Below are positions 8,219-18,391 of a stretch of 64,000 nucleotides of DNA, in pieces. Position 1 is the stretch's first letter; the number at the start of each line of letters is the position of its first letter. The translations under genes and the position numbers were made by a program. The notes beneath the pieces were generated by a model. The model saw nothing but the letters and a program-made list of their open reading frames with translations. It was not told the origin of the DNA and did not search any database. The stretch is from Raineyella sp044508675 (GTDB lineage: Bacteria; Actinomycetota; Actinomycetes; Propionibacteriales; Propionibacteriaceae), in NCBI GenBank assembly GCA_044508675.1, contig JBIQHF010000017.1:6134-70133 (forward strand), in the 5' to 3' direction.

Positions 8219-8862
8219 CGTGGAGCCAGCCTAGCCGCGCGTCTGACGTTGTCATAGCTCAGGCGATGCTCCGGGCAGGGGCCGAGCCGGTCCAGGGCCT
8301 CCTGGTGGACTCGGGTGGTGTATCCCTTGTGCTGGGCGAAGCCGTAGCCCGGATGGACGGCATCCATGTCGACCATGATCCGGTCCCTGGTCACCTTGGC
8401 CACCACCGAGGCCGCCGCGACGCAGGCGGCAACCCGGTCGCCCTTCCAGAGGGCGAGCCCGGGGACGCCGAGCCCATCGACCGCGAACCCGTCGGTCAGG
8501 CAGTACCGGGCCGGCACGTCGAGCCGCAGCAGCGCTCGACGCAGGGCCTCGATGTTGGCCCGCTGCAGGCCCCGCTGGTCGCATTCGGCCGGTGGGAGGC
8601 AGACCGCCGCCCAGGCCACGGCCCGCTCGCGGATCAGGTCGTACATCATGTCGCGCTGGCGGGGGGTCATGAGCTTGGAGTCGCGCAGACCGGGCAGTTC
8701 GGCGCCGGCACTGTCGTCGAGGATGACCGCTGCCGCGACCAAGGGCCCGGCACAGGCACCGCGGCCGGCCTCGTCGGCACCGGCGACCGGACCGAACCCT
8801 CCGGCCACCAGCGCCCGTTCGTAGGCGTAGAGGTCGGGGAGGACGGGGGCGGTGGCAGCCAT
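8215..8862 (-). CDS. rnhB: Ribonuclease HII
   Basis: A 215-residue RNase HII, which nicks DNA at embedded ribonucleotides and removes RNA from RNA-DNA hybrids. The first two catalytic acids are D30 and E31 in GADEAGRGACAGPLVAAAV, and CLTDGFAVD supplies the third acid. VVAKVTRDRIM, MDAVHPGYGFAQHKGY and the C-terminal HRLSYDNV match the family. The frame runs open far upstream inside lepB, but ATG 8862 shares the ATGA overlap with the lepB stop and gives the normal length. It is co-transcribed with rplS-lepB and DUF2469. Confidence 0.95.
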   Translation of the reverse strand: MAATAPVLPDLYAYERALVAGGFGPVAGADEAGRGACAGPLVAAAVILDDSAGAELPGLRDSKLMTPRQRDMMYDLIRERAVAWAAVCLPPAECDQRGLQRANIEALRRALLRLDVPARYCLTDGFAVDGLGVPGLALWKGDRVAACVAAASVVAKVTRDRIMVDMDAVHPGYGFAQHKGYTTRVHQEALDRLGPCPEHRLSYDNVRRAARLAPR

Positions 8863-9632
8863 CAGCAGGAGACGCCGGCTGGCTCGATCACCGGCTGGGC
8901 CGGAGCCGGCCCGGTCGGGTCGGGCACGCCCGCGAACGCGGACTGCGCCGGTAGCAGCCCGGTACGGTCGAAGGGAGCGAAGATCGCCCAGCCGACACCG
9001 GCCACGTCCTGGATCGGGACGAAGGCATCCTCGCCGACCGGCCGGCCGGGCACGGTGTCTGAGAGGTGGCAGCGGGAGTCGGCACTGGCGTTGCGATGGT
9101 CGCCCATGACGAACAGGCGTCCCTCGGGAACCACGACGCGGAACTGGGTGTCGGAGGGGGCGACCTGCTCGCCCTCCTCGGAGCGGTAGAGGTAGGCCTT
9201 CTCGTCGAGCGCGAAGCCGTTGACGGTGAGGCGGCCCTCGCTGTCGCAACACACCACGGTGTCGCCGGGCATCCCGATGATGCGCTTGATCAAATAGTTC
9301 TCGGAGGTGTCGGGCAGCAGCCCGACGAATTCCAGGGCCTGTCCGATGCCCGTTCGCTCGACCATGGGATGCGGGCCGAGCCACCCACCCGAATCACGGA
9401 ACACCACGATGTCGCCGCGGTCCGCCTCGGTGATCTTCTCCGCGATGACGCGGTCACCGACGTTCAGGGTGTGCTCCATCGAGCCGGACGGAATGATGAA
9501 CATCTGTCCGACGAAATGCTGGAGAACCGCGGAGACGACGAGAGCGCCGAAAAGCACGATGATGGCTTCCCTGACACCCCGCCAGATGCGTTCCGCCCGG
9601 GTGGGCGGGAACTCGCTATTCTTCTTCTCCAC
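8862..9632 (-). CDS. lepB: Signal peptidase I
   Basis: A 256-residue membrane-anchored serine protease that cleaves signal peptides from exported preproteins. One N-terminal membrane helix (about 22-40) precedes the catalytic serine S51 in FIIPSGSMEHTL; the lysine partner is K116 in LIKRIIGMPGD. Box E is MGDHRNASADSR. Two cysteines (VVCCD) are unusual but outside the active site. It follows rplS by about 80 bases, a gap that holds an 8-bp inverted repeat (9650-9657 with 9683-9690). This is the standard rplS-lepB-rnhB order. Confidence 0.95.
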   Translation of the reverse strand: MEKKNSEFPPTRAERIWRGVREAIIVLFGALVVSAVLQHFVGQMFIIPSGSMEHTLNVGDRVIAEKITEADRGDIVVFRDSGGWLGPHPMVERTGIGQALEFVGLLPDTSENYLIKRIIGMPGDTVVCCDSEGRLTVNGFALDEKAYLYRSEEGEQVAPSDTQFRVVVPEGRLFVMGDHRNASADSRCHLSDTVPGRPVGEDAFVPIQDVAGVGWAIFAPFDRTGLLPAQSAFAGVPDPTGPAPAQPVIEPAGVSC

Positions 9633-9713
9633 GGTGATGGGATTCCTCTCCCGGGCGCAATGGACGATCGACGCCGATAGTACGCCCGGGGTCGGATATT
9701 CCGCTGAAGCGCG

Positions 9714-10067
9714 TCAGTTCGAGCGCTTCTCCTTGATCTTGGCAGCCTTGCCACGACGGTCACGCAGGTAGTACAGCTTCGCGCGACGCACGTCACCGCG
9801 GCGGTCGACCTCGATCTTGTCGATGATGGGGCTGTGCACCGGGAAGGTACGCTCCACGCCCACACCGAAGCTCACCTTGCGCACGACGAAGGTCTCGCGC
9901 AGGCCGTCGCCGGCGCGAGCGATCACGACGCCCGCGAAGACCTGGATCCGGGAGCGGGTGCCCTCGACGACCTTCACGTGGACCTTCACCGAATCGCCCG
10001 CACGGAAGTCCGGGACGTCGTCGCGCAGGGAGGCGGCGTCAACCGCATCAATCAGCTTGCTCATCAT
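9714..10067 (-). CDS. rplS: 50S ribosomal protein L19
   Basis: A 117-residue L19, a large-subunit protein at the interface with the 30S subunit. FRAGDSVKVHVKVVEGTRSRIQVF and VRKVSFGVGVERTFPVHSP are typical, as is the end RAKLYYLRDRRGKAAKIKEK. Two ATG codons are adjacent; GAGGA upstream suits either. In most bacteria rplS directly follows trmD; here sdhCAB and an amidase gene lie between, so rplS must have its own promoter in the roughly 200-base leader. Confidence 0.97.
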   Translation of the reverse strand: MMSKLIDAVDAASLRDDVPDFRAGDSVKVHVKVVEGTRSRIQVFAGVVIARAGDGLRETFVVRKVSFGVGVERTFPVHSPIIDKIEVDRRGDVRRAKLYYLRDRRGKAAKIKEKRSN

Positions 10068-10268
10068 TGTTCCTCGCCGGTGCCACAGGCCACCTTGCAG
10101 TCGGATCCGATATCAGCCCCCACGTTGCGGGCGACCCCCCTGTGGCGGGAGCCGCAGACCGTACGGGCACAGCAGACCATCCTGCCACAACCGGGCAGCG
10201 CGGCCCAAATCAACGGGTCGCTCCACACACCATGGCAGCGGATCCTGCAGGCAGGACCCCGGCGGTCG
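10068..10268. other. Leader region upstream of rplS
   Basis: About 200 bases with no gene. It should hold the promoter for rplS-lepB-rnhB and may hold an autoregulatory leader, but no strong -10/-35 pair or clear hairpin was identified by eye. Confidence 0.3.
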
Positions 10269-11114
10269 TCAGGCGAGCCGTCGGACCCCGGGCAGATCGA
10301 CCACGCGGTTGTCGAGGACCGGCAGGTCACGCCGGGCCGCCACGGCCAGGCCCGGGTCGATGTCGTGCAGCAACAGGCCGGGTGCGTCCCCCAGTTCGGC
10401 GACGATCGTCCCGGCGGGGTCGATGACCAGCGAGTGTCCCACACCCATCGGGGCCTTCGTGGGCTCGCCGGGAGTCGTGCCGGCCGGTGCGGCCTGGCCG
10501 CAGGCCAGCACCCAGCTGGTGGTGTCCATGGCGCGCGCCCGGCAGGCGAGGCGCCACTGGTCGAGTTTGCCGGGCCCGTCCTGCCAGGAGGCGATCACGA
10601 CGTGGGTGGTCGCCCCCGCCACGGCCAGCGCCGTGTACAGCGCAGGGAAGCGTACGTCGTAGCAGATCGACAGGCCGACCATCGTGCCGCCGGTGCGCGC
10701 CGGCACGCTGACGACGCACGGGGTCTCCCCGGGCTCGACCGTACGGGACTCCTGGAAGCCGTAGGCATCGAACAGGTGGACCTTGTCGTAGCCATCGTGG
10801 ATTCCGCGGCCGGTGACCAGCAGCGTATTGCGGATCCGTGGCCGGCCGGCCCCTGACGGCCCCCCGGGGGTGAACATGCCGGCCATCACGACCAGGTCGT
10901 GTTCGACGGCCAGGGCCGCGACCTGCTGGGCCCAGGGACCGTCCAGTGGCTCGGTGATCCCGCGGAGTGAGTCGCCGAAGGCCTTCATGGTCGCTTCCGG
11001 GAAGACGACCAGGTCGGCCCCCGATTCGGCGGCCGCAGCGACCCGGTTCGCGACCTGGGCCAGGTTCTCGGACGGATCAGGTCCCGCAGTGAGCTGGGCG
11101 AGGGCGATGCGCAT
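10269..11114 (-). CDS. Carbon-nitrogen hydrolase (nitrilase superfamily), Nit2-like amidase
   Basis: A 281-residue member of the nitrilase superfamily. The catalytic triad is visible: glutamate in VVFPEATMKAFG (about E41), lysine in YDKVHLFDAYG, and cysteine in LSICYDVRFPALY. The arrangement resembles omega-amidase or deaminated-glutathione amidase (Nit1/Nit2), metabolite-repair enzymes, but the substrate cannot be fixed. The frame opens earlier, but ATG 11114 (MRIALAQLTAG) is the family start and a TACGGT hexamer ends 6 bases before it. A strong hairpin separates it from sdhB. Confidence 0.87.
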   Translation of the reverse strand: MRIALAQLTAGPDPSENLAQVANRVAAAAESGADLVVFPEATMKAFGDSLRGITEPLDGPWAQQVAALAVEHDLVVMAGMFTPGGPSGAGRPRIRNTLLVTGRGIHDGYDKVHLFDAYGFQESRTVEPGETPCVVSVPARTGGTMVGLSICYDVRFPALYTALAVAGATTHVVIASWQDGPGKLDQWRLACRARAMDTTSWVLACGQAAPAGTTPGEPTKAPMGVGHSLVIDPAGTIVAELGDAPGLLLHDIDPGLAVAARRDLPVLDNRVVDLPGVRRLA

Positions 11115-11120
11115 GCGTCC

Positions 11121-11126
11121 ACCGTA
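11121..11126 (-). promoter_or_regulatory. -10 element TACGGT of the amidase gene, leaderless
   Basis: TACGGT ends 6 bases before the ATG with no Shine-Dalgarno sequence. The same hexamer precedes metB. Confidence 0.45.
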
Positions 11127-11200
11127 GGCGAACAGCCACCACTGCACGAGGACGGGAGGCACCGGCCCCGGAAGGCGGGCAGGGGCCCGGCAGGCACGAA

Positions 11201-11232
11201 GCCCCCATCCCCGGGCAAGCGGGGATGGGGGC
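11201..11232 (-). terminator. Terminator hairpin after sdhCAB
   Basis: Arms 11201-11213 and 11220-11232 pair perfectly over 13 bp around a 6-base loop, 22 bases after the sdhB stop. It separates the sdh operon from the amidase gene, which has its own promoter. Confidence 0.75.
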
Positions 11233-11253
11233 CGGTGGGCAGCAGGGCTGGGG

Positions 11254-12020
11254 TCAGCCCAGGTGCTTGCCTTCCACCGTGCTCAGCGCGCCCCACAGGT
11301 CGCGGTTGAGGCGAGAGATGAACTGCAGCGGGATGCCCTTCGGGCACACCGCGCTGCACTCACCGATGTTGCTGCAGTTGCCGAAGCCCTCGGCGTCCTG
11401 CTGGGCGACCATGCTCAGGGCGCGCGACCGGCGCTCCGGCTGGCCCTGCGGCAGCGACCCCAGGTGGGTGATCTTCGCCGCGGTGAACAGCATCGCCGAC
11501 CCGTTCGGGCAGGCCGCCACACAGGCGCCACAGCCGATGCAGGTGGCCGCGTCGAACGCGCGGTCCGCGTCGGCCTTCGCCACCGGGGTGGAGTGCGCCT
11601 CGGGGGCGGTTCCGGTCGGGGCAGAGATATAGCCACCGGCCTGGATGATGCGGTCGAAGGCGGTGCGGTCCACGACCAGGTCCTTGAGGACCGGGAACGA
11701 GGTGGCCCGCCAGGGCTCGACATCGATCACGTCGCCGTCCTTGAACTCCCGCATGTGGAGCTGGCAGGTCGTCGTCTGGTACGTGGTCTGGCCGCGCCCG
11801 TGCGGGATGCCGTTGATCACGACGCCGCACATGCCGCAGATACCCTCACGGCAGTCGGAGTCGAAGGCCACCGGCTCCTCACCGCTGGCGGTGAGCTGCT
11901 CGTTGAGGACGTCAAGCATCTCGAGGAACGACATGTGGTCGTCGATGTCCTGCAGCTTGTAGTCGACCATCTTGCCCTGGGACTGGGCATCCTTCTGGCG
12001 CCATACGCGCAATGTGACGT

Positions 12021-12024
<4 letters not shown>
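11254..12024 (-). CDS. sdhB: Succinate dehydrogenase iron-sulfur subunit
   Basis: A 256-residue subunit carrying electrons from SdhA to the membrane quinone site. All cluster ligands are present: the [2Fe-2S] pattern CREGICGMCGVV with a later Cys, the first ferredoxin-type set CIGCGACVAACP, and CSNIGECSAVCPKGIP for the remaining clusters. GTG 12024 overlaps the sdhA stop (GTGA), so the genes are translationally coupled. The form of the complex resembles the single-cytochrome-b type found in actinobacteria and Bacteroidetes. Confidence 0.95.
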
Positions 12025-14024
<2,000 letters not shown>

Positions 14025-14038
14025 GTTTCAGGTCCTCC

Positions 14039-14755
14039 TCAGATGCCCGGCTGGGTGATCAGGATCCAGGTGACGGGGGCCAGGAAGCCCACCCACAGGA
14101 CCAGCGCGACGATCCAGGCGAGGATGTTCAGGTTGCGACGGGCCGACGGGCCGGTATGCAGACCGATGGTCGTGATGGCGCTCCAGATGCCATGGCGCAG
14201 GTGCAGCAGCACCGCGGTCAGGGCGATCACGTACGCCAGCCAGACCCACCACACCTCGAACCCGGTGACCACACGGGCGTACGCCGAGGTCTGCAGGAGC
14301 GGATCGGTCCGCAGGGAGACGGCGGTGAAGTGCAGGAGGTGCGCCACGACGAACACGAAGATGATCAGGCCGCCCCAGCGCATGGTGCGCGATGCGTACG
14401 TGCGCTGCATGCCACTGCGGTTCTTGCCCGAACGGTAGCGCCGTCCGACGCCGGCGGCCGCCCACGCGGAACGGCTGACCACGATCGCGGCCACGATGTG
14501 CAGGACCACCGCCGCCAGCATCACGACGCGGACGATCCACAGGAAGCCGCGTTCGGGCAGGATCGGTTCGAGCATGATGCGCAGGTGGTGCGCGTAGGTG
14601 TCATAGGCTTCCATGCCCGCGAAGAGCTTCAGGTTGCCATACATGTGAAAGAGCAAGTACGTCACCATGATGAAGCCCGTGATGGCCATAACGGCCTTCC
14701 AGACCACTGTGGAGCGTGATGCTCGCTGCTTGGTTGTGAGAGTTGCTGTCGCCAC
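14039..14755 (-). CDS. sdhC: Succinate dehydrogenase cytochrome b subunit
   Basis: A 238-residue membrane anchor with five predicted helices (about 20-40, 72-95, 125-145, 170-190, 212-235) and histidines suited to haem ligation (FHMYGN, HHLR, VLHIVA, AHLLHF, LLHLRHG). It binds haem and quinone and replaces the separate SdhC and SdhD of proteobacteria. The start is GTG 14755, seven bases after a TATGGT hexamer. A CRP/GlxR-type site lies further upstream, fitting cAMP-linked control known for sdh in corynebacteria. Confidence 0.93.
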   Translation of the reverse strand: MATATLTTKQRASRSTVVWKAVMAITGFIMVTYLLFHMYGNLKLFAGMEAYDTYAHHLRIMLEPILPERGFLWIVRVVMLAAVVLHIVAAIVVSRSAWAAAGVGRRYRSGKNRSGMQRTYASRTMRWGGLIIFVFVVAHLLHFTAVSLRTDPLLQTSAYARVVTGFEVWWVWLAYVIALTAVLLHLRHGIWSAITTIGLHTGPSARRNLNILAWIVALVLWVGFLAPVTWILITQPGI

Positions 14756-14762
14756 GGCCTAC

Positions 14763-14768
14763 ACCATA
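14763..14768 (-). promoter_or_regulatory. -10 element TATGGT of sdhCAB, leaderless
   Basis: TATGGT ends 7 bases before the GTG start of sdhC and no Shine-Dalgarno sequence is present. It is the closest to the TATAAT consensus among the leaderless promoters here. Confidence 0.55.
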
Positions 14769-14821
14769 GAGCACGGGCCAGTCGTGGGGGCCGCCGATCT
14801 CCCAAACTGTGACGCCCGTGA

Positions 14822-14837
14822 TGTCACCGTGATCACA
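14822..14837. promoter_or_regulatory. CRP/GlxR-type operator upstream of sdhC
   Basis: TGTCA, six bases, TCACA: one mismatch from the TGTGA-N6-TCACA site bound by CRP and actinobacterial GlxR/Crp regulators. It is centred near position -74 if transcription starts at the sdhC GTG, a usual activator position. A further TGTGA half-site lies 15 bases to its left. Confidence 0.55.
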
Positions 14838-14883
14838 AGTTCCCATGCAGCGGCGAGGGAGCGCCAGCAGGGTGTGACCACCC

Positions 14884-15636
14884 TCACACGGGTCGGGGTG
14901 TTCCCGGGTCCTCGCCGACCAGGTCGGGGCGTCGCTCGCGGGTGCGTTCTCGGGACTTCTGGCGCCGCCACCGGTCGACCTTGCCGTGGTCCCCGGACAG
15001 TAGGACCGGCGGCACCTCGAGCCCACGCCAGGCGGCGGGCTTGGTGTACACCGGGTACTCCAGCAGTCCCTCCTGACCCTCGGAGTAGGACTCCTCGACC
15101 AGCGACTCCGGGTTACCGATCACGCCGGGGATGAGCCGGACGACCGCCTCGATCATGGCGAGGACCGCCACCTCGCCACCGTTGAGCACGTAGTCGCCCA
15201 CGCTCACCTCACGCACCGGCATGATCGTCCGGGCGTAGTCGACCACCCGGGCATCAATGCCCTCGTAGCGGCCGCAGGCGAACAGCAGGTGGCGCTCCCT
15301 GGACCATTCGTGGGCCAGCGCCTGGGTGAACGGCACCCCCGAGGGCGTCGGCACGACCAGCACCGGCGGCGCCTGCGGGTCGACGAGCGCATCCAGCGCC
15401 TCACCCCACGGCTCGGGCTTCATCACCATCCCCGCGCCCCCGCCGTACGGGGTGTCGTCGACGGTGCGATGCCGGTCGTGGGTCCAGTCCCGCAGGTCGT
15501 GGACGGACACGGACAGCAGCCCGGAACCGATCGCCTTGCCGACCAGGGACAGCTGTAGCGGCGCGAAGTAGTCCGGGAAGATGGAGACGATGTCGATCTG
15601 CTGGGTCGGCTCGTCCTGGACCGGCGGCTCATGCAT
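14884..15636 (-). CDS. trmD: tRNA (guanine-37-N1)-methyltransferase
   Basis: A 250-residue SPOUT methyltransferase that makes m1G37 in tRNAs reading codons that start with C, preventing frameshifts. The N-terminus is IDIVSIFPDYFAPL; YGGGAGMVMKPEPW and the knotted SAM-binding region FACGRYEGIDARV and VSVGDYVLNGGEVA follow. The C-terminal domain ends in a basic stretch. It overlaps rimM by eight bases. In most bacteria rplS follows immediately; here sdhCAB does. Confidence 0.96.
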   Translation of the reverse strand: MHEPPVQDEPTQQIDIVSIFPDYFAPLQLSLVGKAIGSGLLSVSVHDLRDWTHDRHRTVDDTPYGGGAGMVMKPEPWGEALDALVDPQAPPVLVVPTPSGVPFTQALAHEWSRERHLLFACGRYEGIDARVVDYARTIMPVREVSVGDYVLNGGEVAVLAMIEAVVRLIPGVIGNPESLVEESYSEGQEGLLEYPVYTKPAAWRGLEVPPVLLSGDHGKVDRWRRQKSRERTRERRPDLVGEDPGTPRPV

Positions 15637-16192
15637 CGGCGTTCCCCTGCCGGTCCGCGTCCCGGGCCGGTGCGTCCAGGTCGTCGAGCAGGCCCTCGAC
15701 GTCGGCCAGCGTCAGCGTGCCGGCGGCAAGGTCGACAGCCGCCACCAGCGCTGCCACGAACGGGACCAGCCGGACCCCTTGGGGCGTACGGATCTCCAGC
15801 AGGTCCTGGGCCGGCAGGTGGGCCACGAAGGTCACCTCGCCGGCCTCGGCGCCGTCGGCCGTCAGGACCCGCAGCCCCACCAGTTGCCGGTCGTAGTACG
15901 CGTCCTCCTCCTCGGGCCGCTGGTCCGGGTCCACTTCGGCGGTCAGCACTGCGCCCCGGGCCGCCTCGGCGGCGTTCCGGTCGTCCATCCCCTCGAACCG
16001 CACGAGCAGACGACCCTGGTGCCAGCGATGGGTGGCCACCACCAGGGCGCGCCCCGTTCCCTCGACCACCAGTCGTTGGCCCGGCGCGAAGCGGCGCTCC
16101 GGTTCGTCGGTGCGCAGCTCCACCGACACCCCACCACGGATACCGTGCGGCTTGCCGATCCGACCGATCACGACGCTGGTGGTCTTGCTCAT
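15629..16192 (-). CDS. rimM: Ribosome maturation factor RimM
   Basis: A 187-residue factor needed for processing of the 16S rRNA 3' domain and assembly of the 30S head, where it binds S19. The N-terminal beta-barrel begins VVIGRIGKPHGIRGGVSVELRTD and the C-terminal PRC-barrel contains YYDRQLVGLRV and IRTPQGVRLVPFVAALV. GGGAGG precedes the ATG. It is part of the rpsP-khpA-rimM-trmD cluster; a 13-bp hairpin lies in the gap after khpA. Confidence 0.95.
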   Translation of the reverse strand: MSKTTSVVIGRIGKPHGIRGGVSVELRTDEPERRFAPGQRLVVEGTGRALVVATHRWHQGRLLVRFEGMDDRNAAEAARGAVLTAEVDPDQRPEEEDAYYDRQLVGLRVLTADGAEAGEVTFVAHLPAQDLLEIRTPQGVRLVPFVAALVAAVDLAAGTLTLADVEGLLDDLDAPARDADRQGNADA

Positions 16193-16214
16193 GGGTTCCT
16201 CCCGCGGGGAAGTG

Positions 16215-16247
16215 ACGTGCCCCGCAGCCGGTGACTGCGGGGCACGT
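16215..16247 (-). terminator. Hairpin between khpA and rimM
   Basis: Arms 16215-16227 and 16235-16247 are a perfect 13-bp inverted repeat with a 7-base loop, in the 78-base gap inside the rpsP-khpA-rimM-trmD run. With no U-tract it could be an attenuator or mRNA-stabilising element rather than a full terminator. Confidence 0.5.
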
Positions 16248-16270
16248 GGATGTAACTGTTGCTATCGACC

Positions 16271-16522
16271 TCAGTGGCGGCGCGCCGGCCGGTCGACGTC
16301 AGCGAAGTCGACACGAACGGACTCACGGCCGGCCAGGGCACCGATCACGGTGCGCAGCGCCGTGGCCGTACGACCGCGACGGCCGATCACCTTGCCGATG
16401 TCATCGGGGTGCACGTGCACCTCGAGCATGCGGCCACGGCGCAGGTTCTTGTCCTTCACCCGAACGTCATCGGGATGGGGCACGATGCCGCGGACCAGGT
16501 GCTCGAGAGCGTCGGCGAGCAC
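16271..16522 (-). CDS. khpA: KH-domain RNA-binding protein KhpA
   Basis: An 83-residue single KH-domain protein. The RNA-binding loop is VIGRRGRTATALRTVIGA (about 46-63), with the GxxG signature GRRG. KhpA, with KhpB/Jag, is a global RNA chaperone in Gram-positive bacteria, linked to cell division and small RNAs. GTG start two bases after the rpsP stop, the typical position of this gene. Confidence 0.93.
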   Translation of the reverse strand: MLADALEHLVRGIVPHPDDVRVKDKNLRRGRMLEVHVHPDDIGKVIGRRGRTATALRTVIGALAGRESVRVDFADVDRPARRH

Positions 16523-16524
16523 GA

Positions 16525-16965
16525 TCAGTCCTCGGCCGGCTGCTCGGGGGCCTCGTCAGCAGAGGTCTCGTCCTTCTTGGCCTCGGGCTTCTTGGCGCTG
16601 AACGCCTCGACGACGGCCAGGCCCTTGGAATCAGCCAGCTGGGCGTTGAAGATCGCCGTCTTGTCGGCGCGCTCCGGCTGCGGGTCGACACCGGAGGGGA
16701 TCGAGTCGTCGCCGGTGTGCTTCTGCCAGTCACCGGTACGCTTCAGCAGCGCGGCGACGGCCTCGGTCGGCTGGGCGCCCACGCCGAGCCAGTACTGGGC
16801 CCGCTCGGAGTCGATCTCGATGATCGAGGGGTCGTTCTTGGGGTGGTACTGGCCGATCTCCTCGATGGCGCGACCATTGCGCTTGGTGCGCGAGTCCATG
16901 ACGACGACACGGTAGTGCGGGGTGCGGATCTTGCCGAGCCGCTTCAGTCGAATCTTGACAGCCAC
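16525..16965 (-). CDS. rpsP: 30S ribosomal protein S16
   Basis: A 146-residue S16, a 30S assembly protein. The conserved start is VAVKIRLKRLGKIRTPHYRVVVMDSR, read from GTG 16965; the frame opens further upstream but without homology. The core ends around residue 85, and the remaining 60 residues are an acidic, alanine- and glutamate-rich tail (ending DEAPEQPAED), a common actinobacterial extension compared with the 80-90 residues of E. coli S16. GGAG lies about nine bases upstream of the GTG. Confidence 0.95.
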   Translation of the reverse strand: MAVKIRLKRLGKIRTPHYRVVVMDSRTKRNGRAIEEIGQYHPKNDPSIIEIDSERAQYWLGVGAQPTEAVAALLKRTGDWQKHTGDDSIPSGVDPQPERADKTAIFNAQLADSKGLAVVEAFSAKKPEAKKDETSADEAPEQPAED

Positions 16966-17150
16966 GTGTGTGGATACTCCTGTACAAATGTCCCGGGCCT
17001 GCCCGGGGAGGTCGGATGGGTCGCGGTTCGGCGTGGGGACACCGGCACCTCGACCCGGAGGAATCCGTGCCGCCCGGCGTGAGAGGGAACCAAGAGCACA
17101 GATGCAACGGCCATTGTGCCACGTTTTCCGCGCGCAGTGGAAATCGTCGG

Positions 17151-18344
17151 TCAGTGCGCCCGGCCCCGCAGGATGACGGCGCGCGGGTGCTTGATGCAGC
17201 CCGGATCCTCCCGCGGGTCGACGTCGTAGAGCACCAGGTCCGCCGAGGCGCCGACCTCGATGCCCGGCACCTCCAGCCACTCCCGGGCCCGCCACGACGC
17301 GGCGCCGAGGGCGAACTCGGCCCCGCCCACCTTCGCCAGCAGTTCGATCTCGGTGCCGATCAACCCGTGAGGCAACGCTCCCCCGGCGTCGGTCCCGGCA
17401 TAGATGGGGACCCCGGCCTCCCTGGCCTTCCCGATCGTGTCGAACCGTCGCGCATGCAGGTCCCGCATGTGGGCCGCGTACGCGGGGAACTTGGCCTCGC
17501 CGGCCGACGCGATCTGCGGGAAGGTCTCCAGGTTCACCATGGTCGGCACCAACGCCACCTGGTTCTCCGCCATCAACTCGATCACCTCATCGGTCATGCC
17601 CGGCCCGTGCTCGATCCCGTCGATGCCGGCCTCCACCAGGTCCGAGGTCGACTCCTCGTCGAAGCAGTGGGCCGTCACCCGGGCACCCAACTGGTGGGCC
17701 CGGGCGATCGCCTCGGCGGCGACCGTCGGGGACCACAACGGCGCCAGATCGCCCTTCTCCCGGTCGATCCAGTCCCCCACCAGCTTCACCCAGCCGTCAC
17801 CGCGGCCGACCTGTTCGGCCACCGCCGCCACGAGGTCCTCCGGCTCGACCTCCTCGGCGAAGTTGCGGATGTAGCGCTTCGGACGGGCGATGTGGCGCCC
17901 GGCGCGGATCACCCGCGGCAGGTCCCCGCGCTCGTCCATCCAGTGCGTGTCCGACGGCGAGCCGGCATCGCGGATCAGCAGGGTGCCGGCCGTACGCTCG
18001 GTCACCGCCTGCTCCTCGGCCCGCTCGTCGTCCACCGCGCCGTGGTGGTCGAGCCCGATATGGCAGTGGGCGTCGACCAGTCCGGGCAGGATCCACACGT
18101 CCCTGGCGATGGTCTGGGCCTCCGGCAGCGGGCCCTCGACGAACCGGCCCCCGCTGATCCACAGGTCGACGGACTCGGCAGCGGGCAGCAGGATGCCGGC
18201 CACGTGCAGGTCCGGTGCGGGATCCTTCAGGTCCGCTGCGGGCAGTACGGCATGGGCGTGACTGTGCAGGTGCGGGATCCCACCGTCGTGAGAGTGGACG
18301 TACGCACCAGGGTGCTGCGGGTGGGCGTGTGCATGGTCGGGCAT
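17151..18344 (-). CDS. Metal-dependent amidohydrolase with histidine-rich N-terminus
   Basis: A 397-residue protein of the amidohydrolase superfamily. The metal site shows VDAHCHIGLD (HxH near residue 95), AHCFDEE, IEHGPG and the aspartate of YAGTDAGG. The first 33 or so residues are very rich in histidine, with HAHAH, HSHDG and HLHSHAHAV, suggesting metal capture or delivery. ATG 18344 has AGGAGG five bases upstream; a GTG two codons earlier would have no spacing. The substrate is unknown; imidazolonepropionase- or prolidase-like members share this layout. It lies between ffh and rpsP, same strand. Confidence 0.85.
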   Translation of the reverse strand: MPDHAHAHPQHPGAYVHSHDGGIPHLHSHAHAVLPAADLKDPAPDLHVAGILLPAAESVDLWISGGRFVEGPLPEAQTIARDVWILPGLVDAHCHIGLDHHGAVDDERAEEQAVTERTAGTLLIRDAGSPSDTHWMDERGDLPRVIRAGRHIARPKRYIRNFAEEVEPEDLVAAVAEQVGRGDGWVKLVGDWIDREKGDLAPLWSPTVAAEAIARAHQLGARVTAHCFDEESTSDLVEAGIDGIEHGPGMTDEVIELMAENQVALVPTMVNLETFPQIASAGEAKFPAYAAHMRDLHARRFDTIGKAREAGVPIYAGTDAGGALPHGLIGTEIELLAKVGGAEFALGAASWRAREWLEVPGIEVGASADLVLYDVDPREDPGCIKHPRAVILRGRAH

Positions 18345-18391
18345 GGGCACCTCCTGAACGGTGCCCAGTCTGCTGGAGCGGACGGTCCCTG

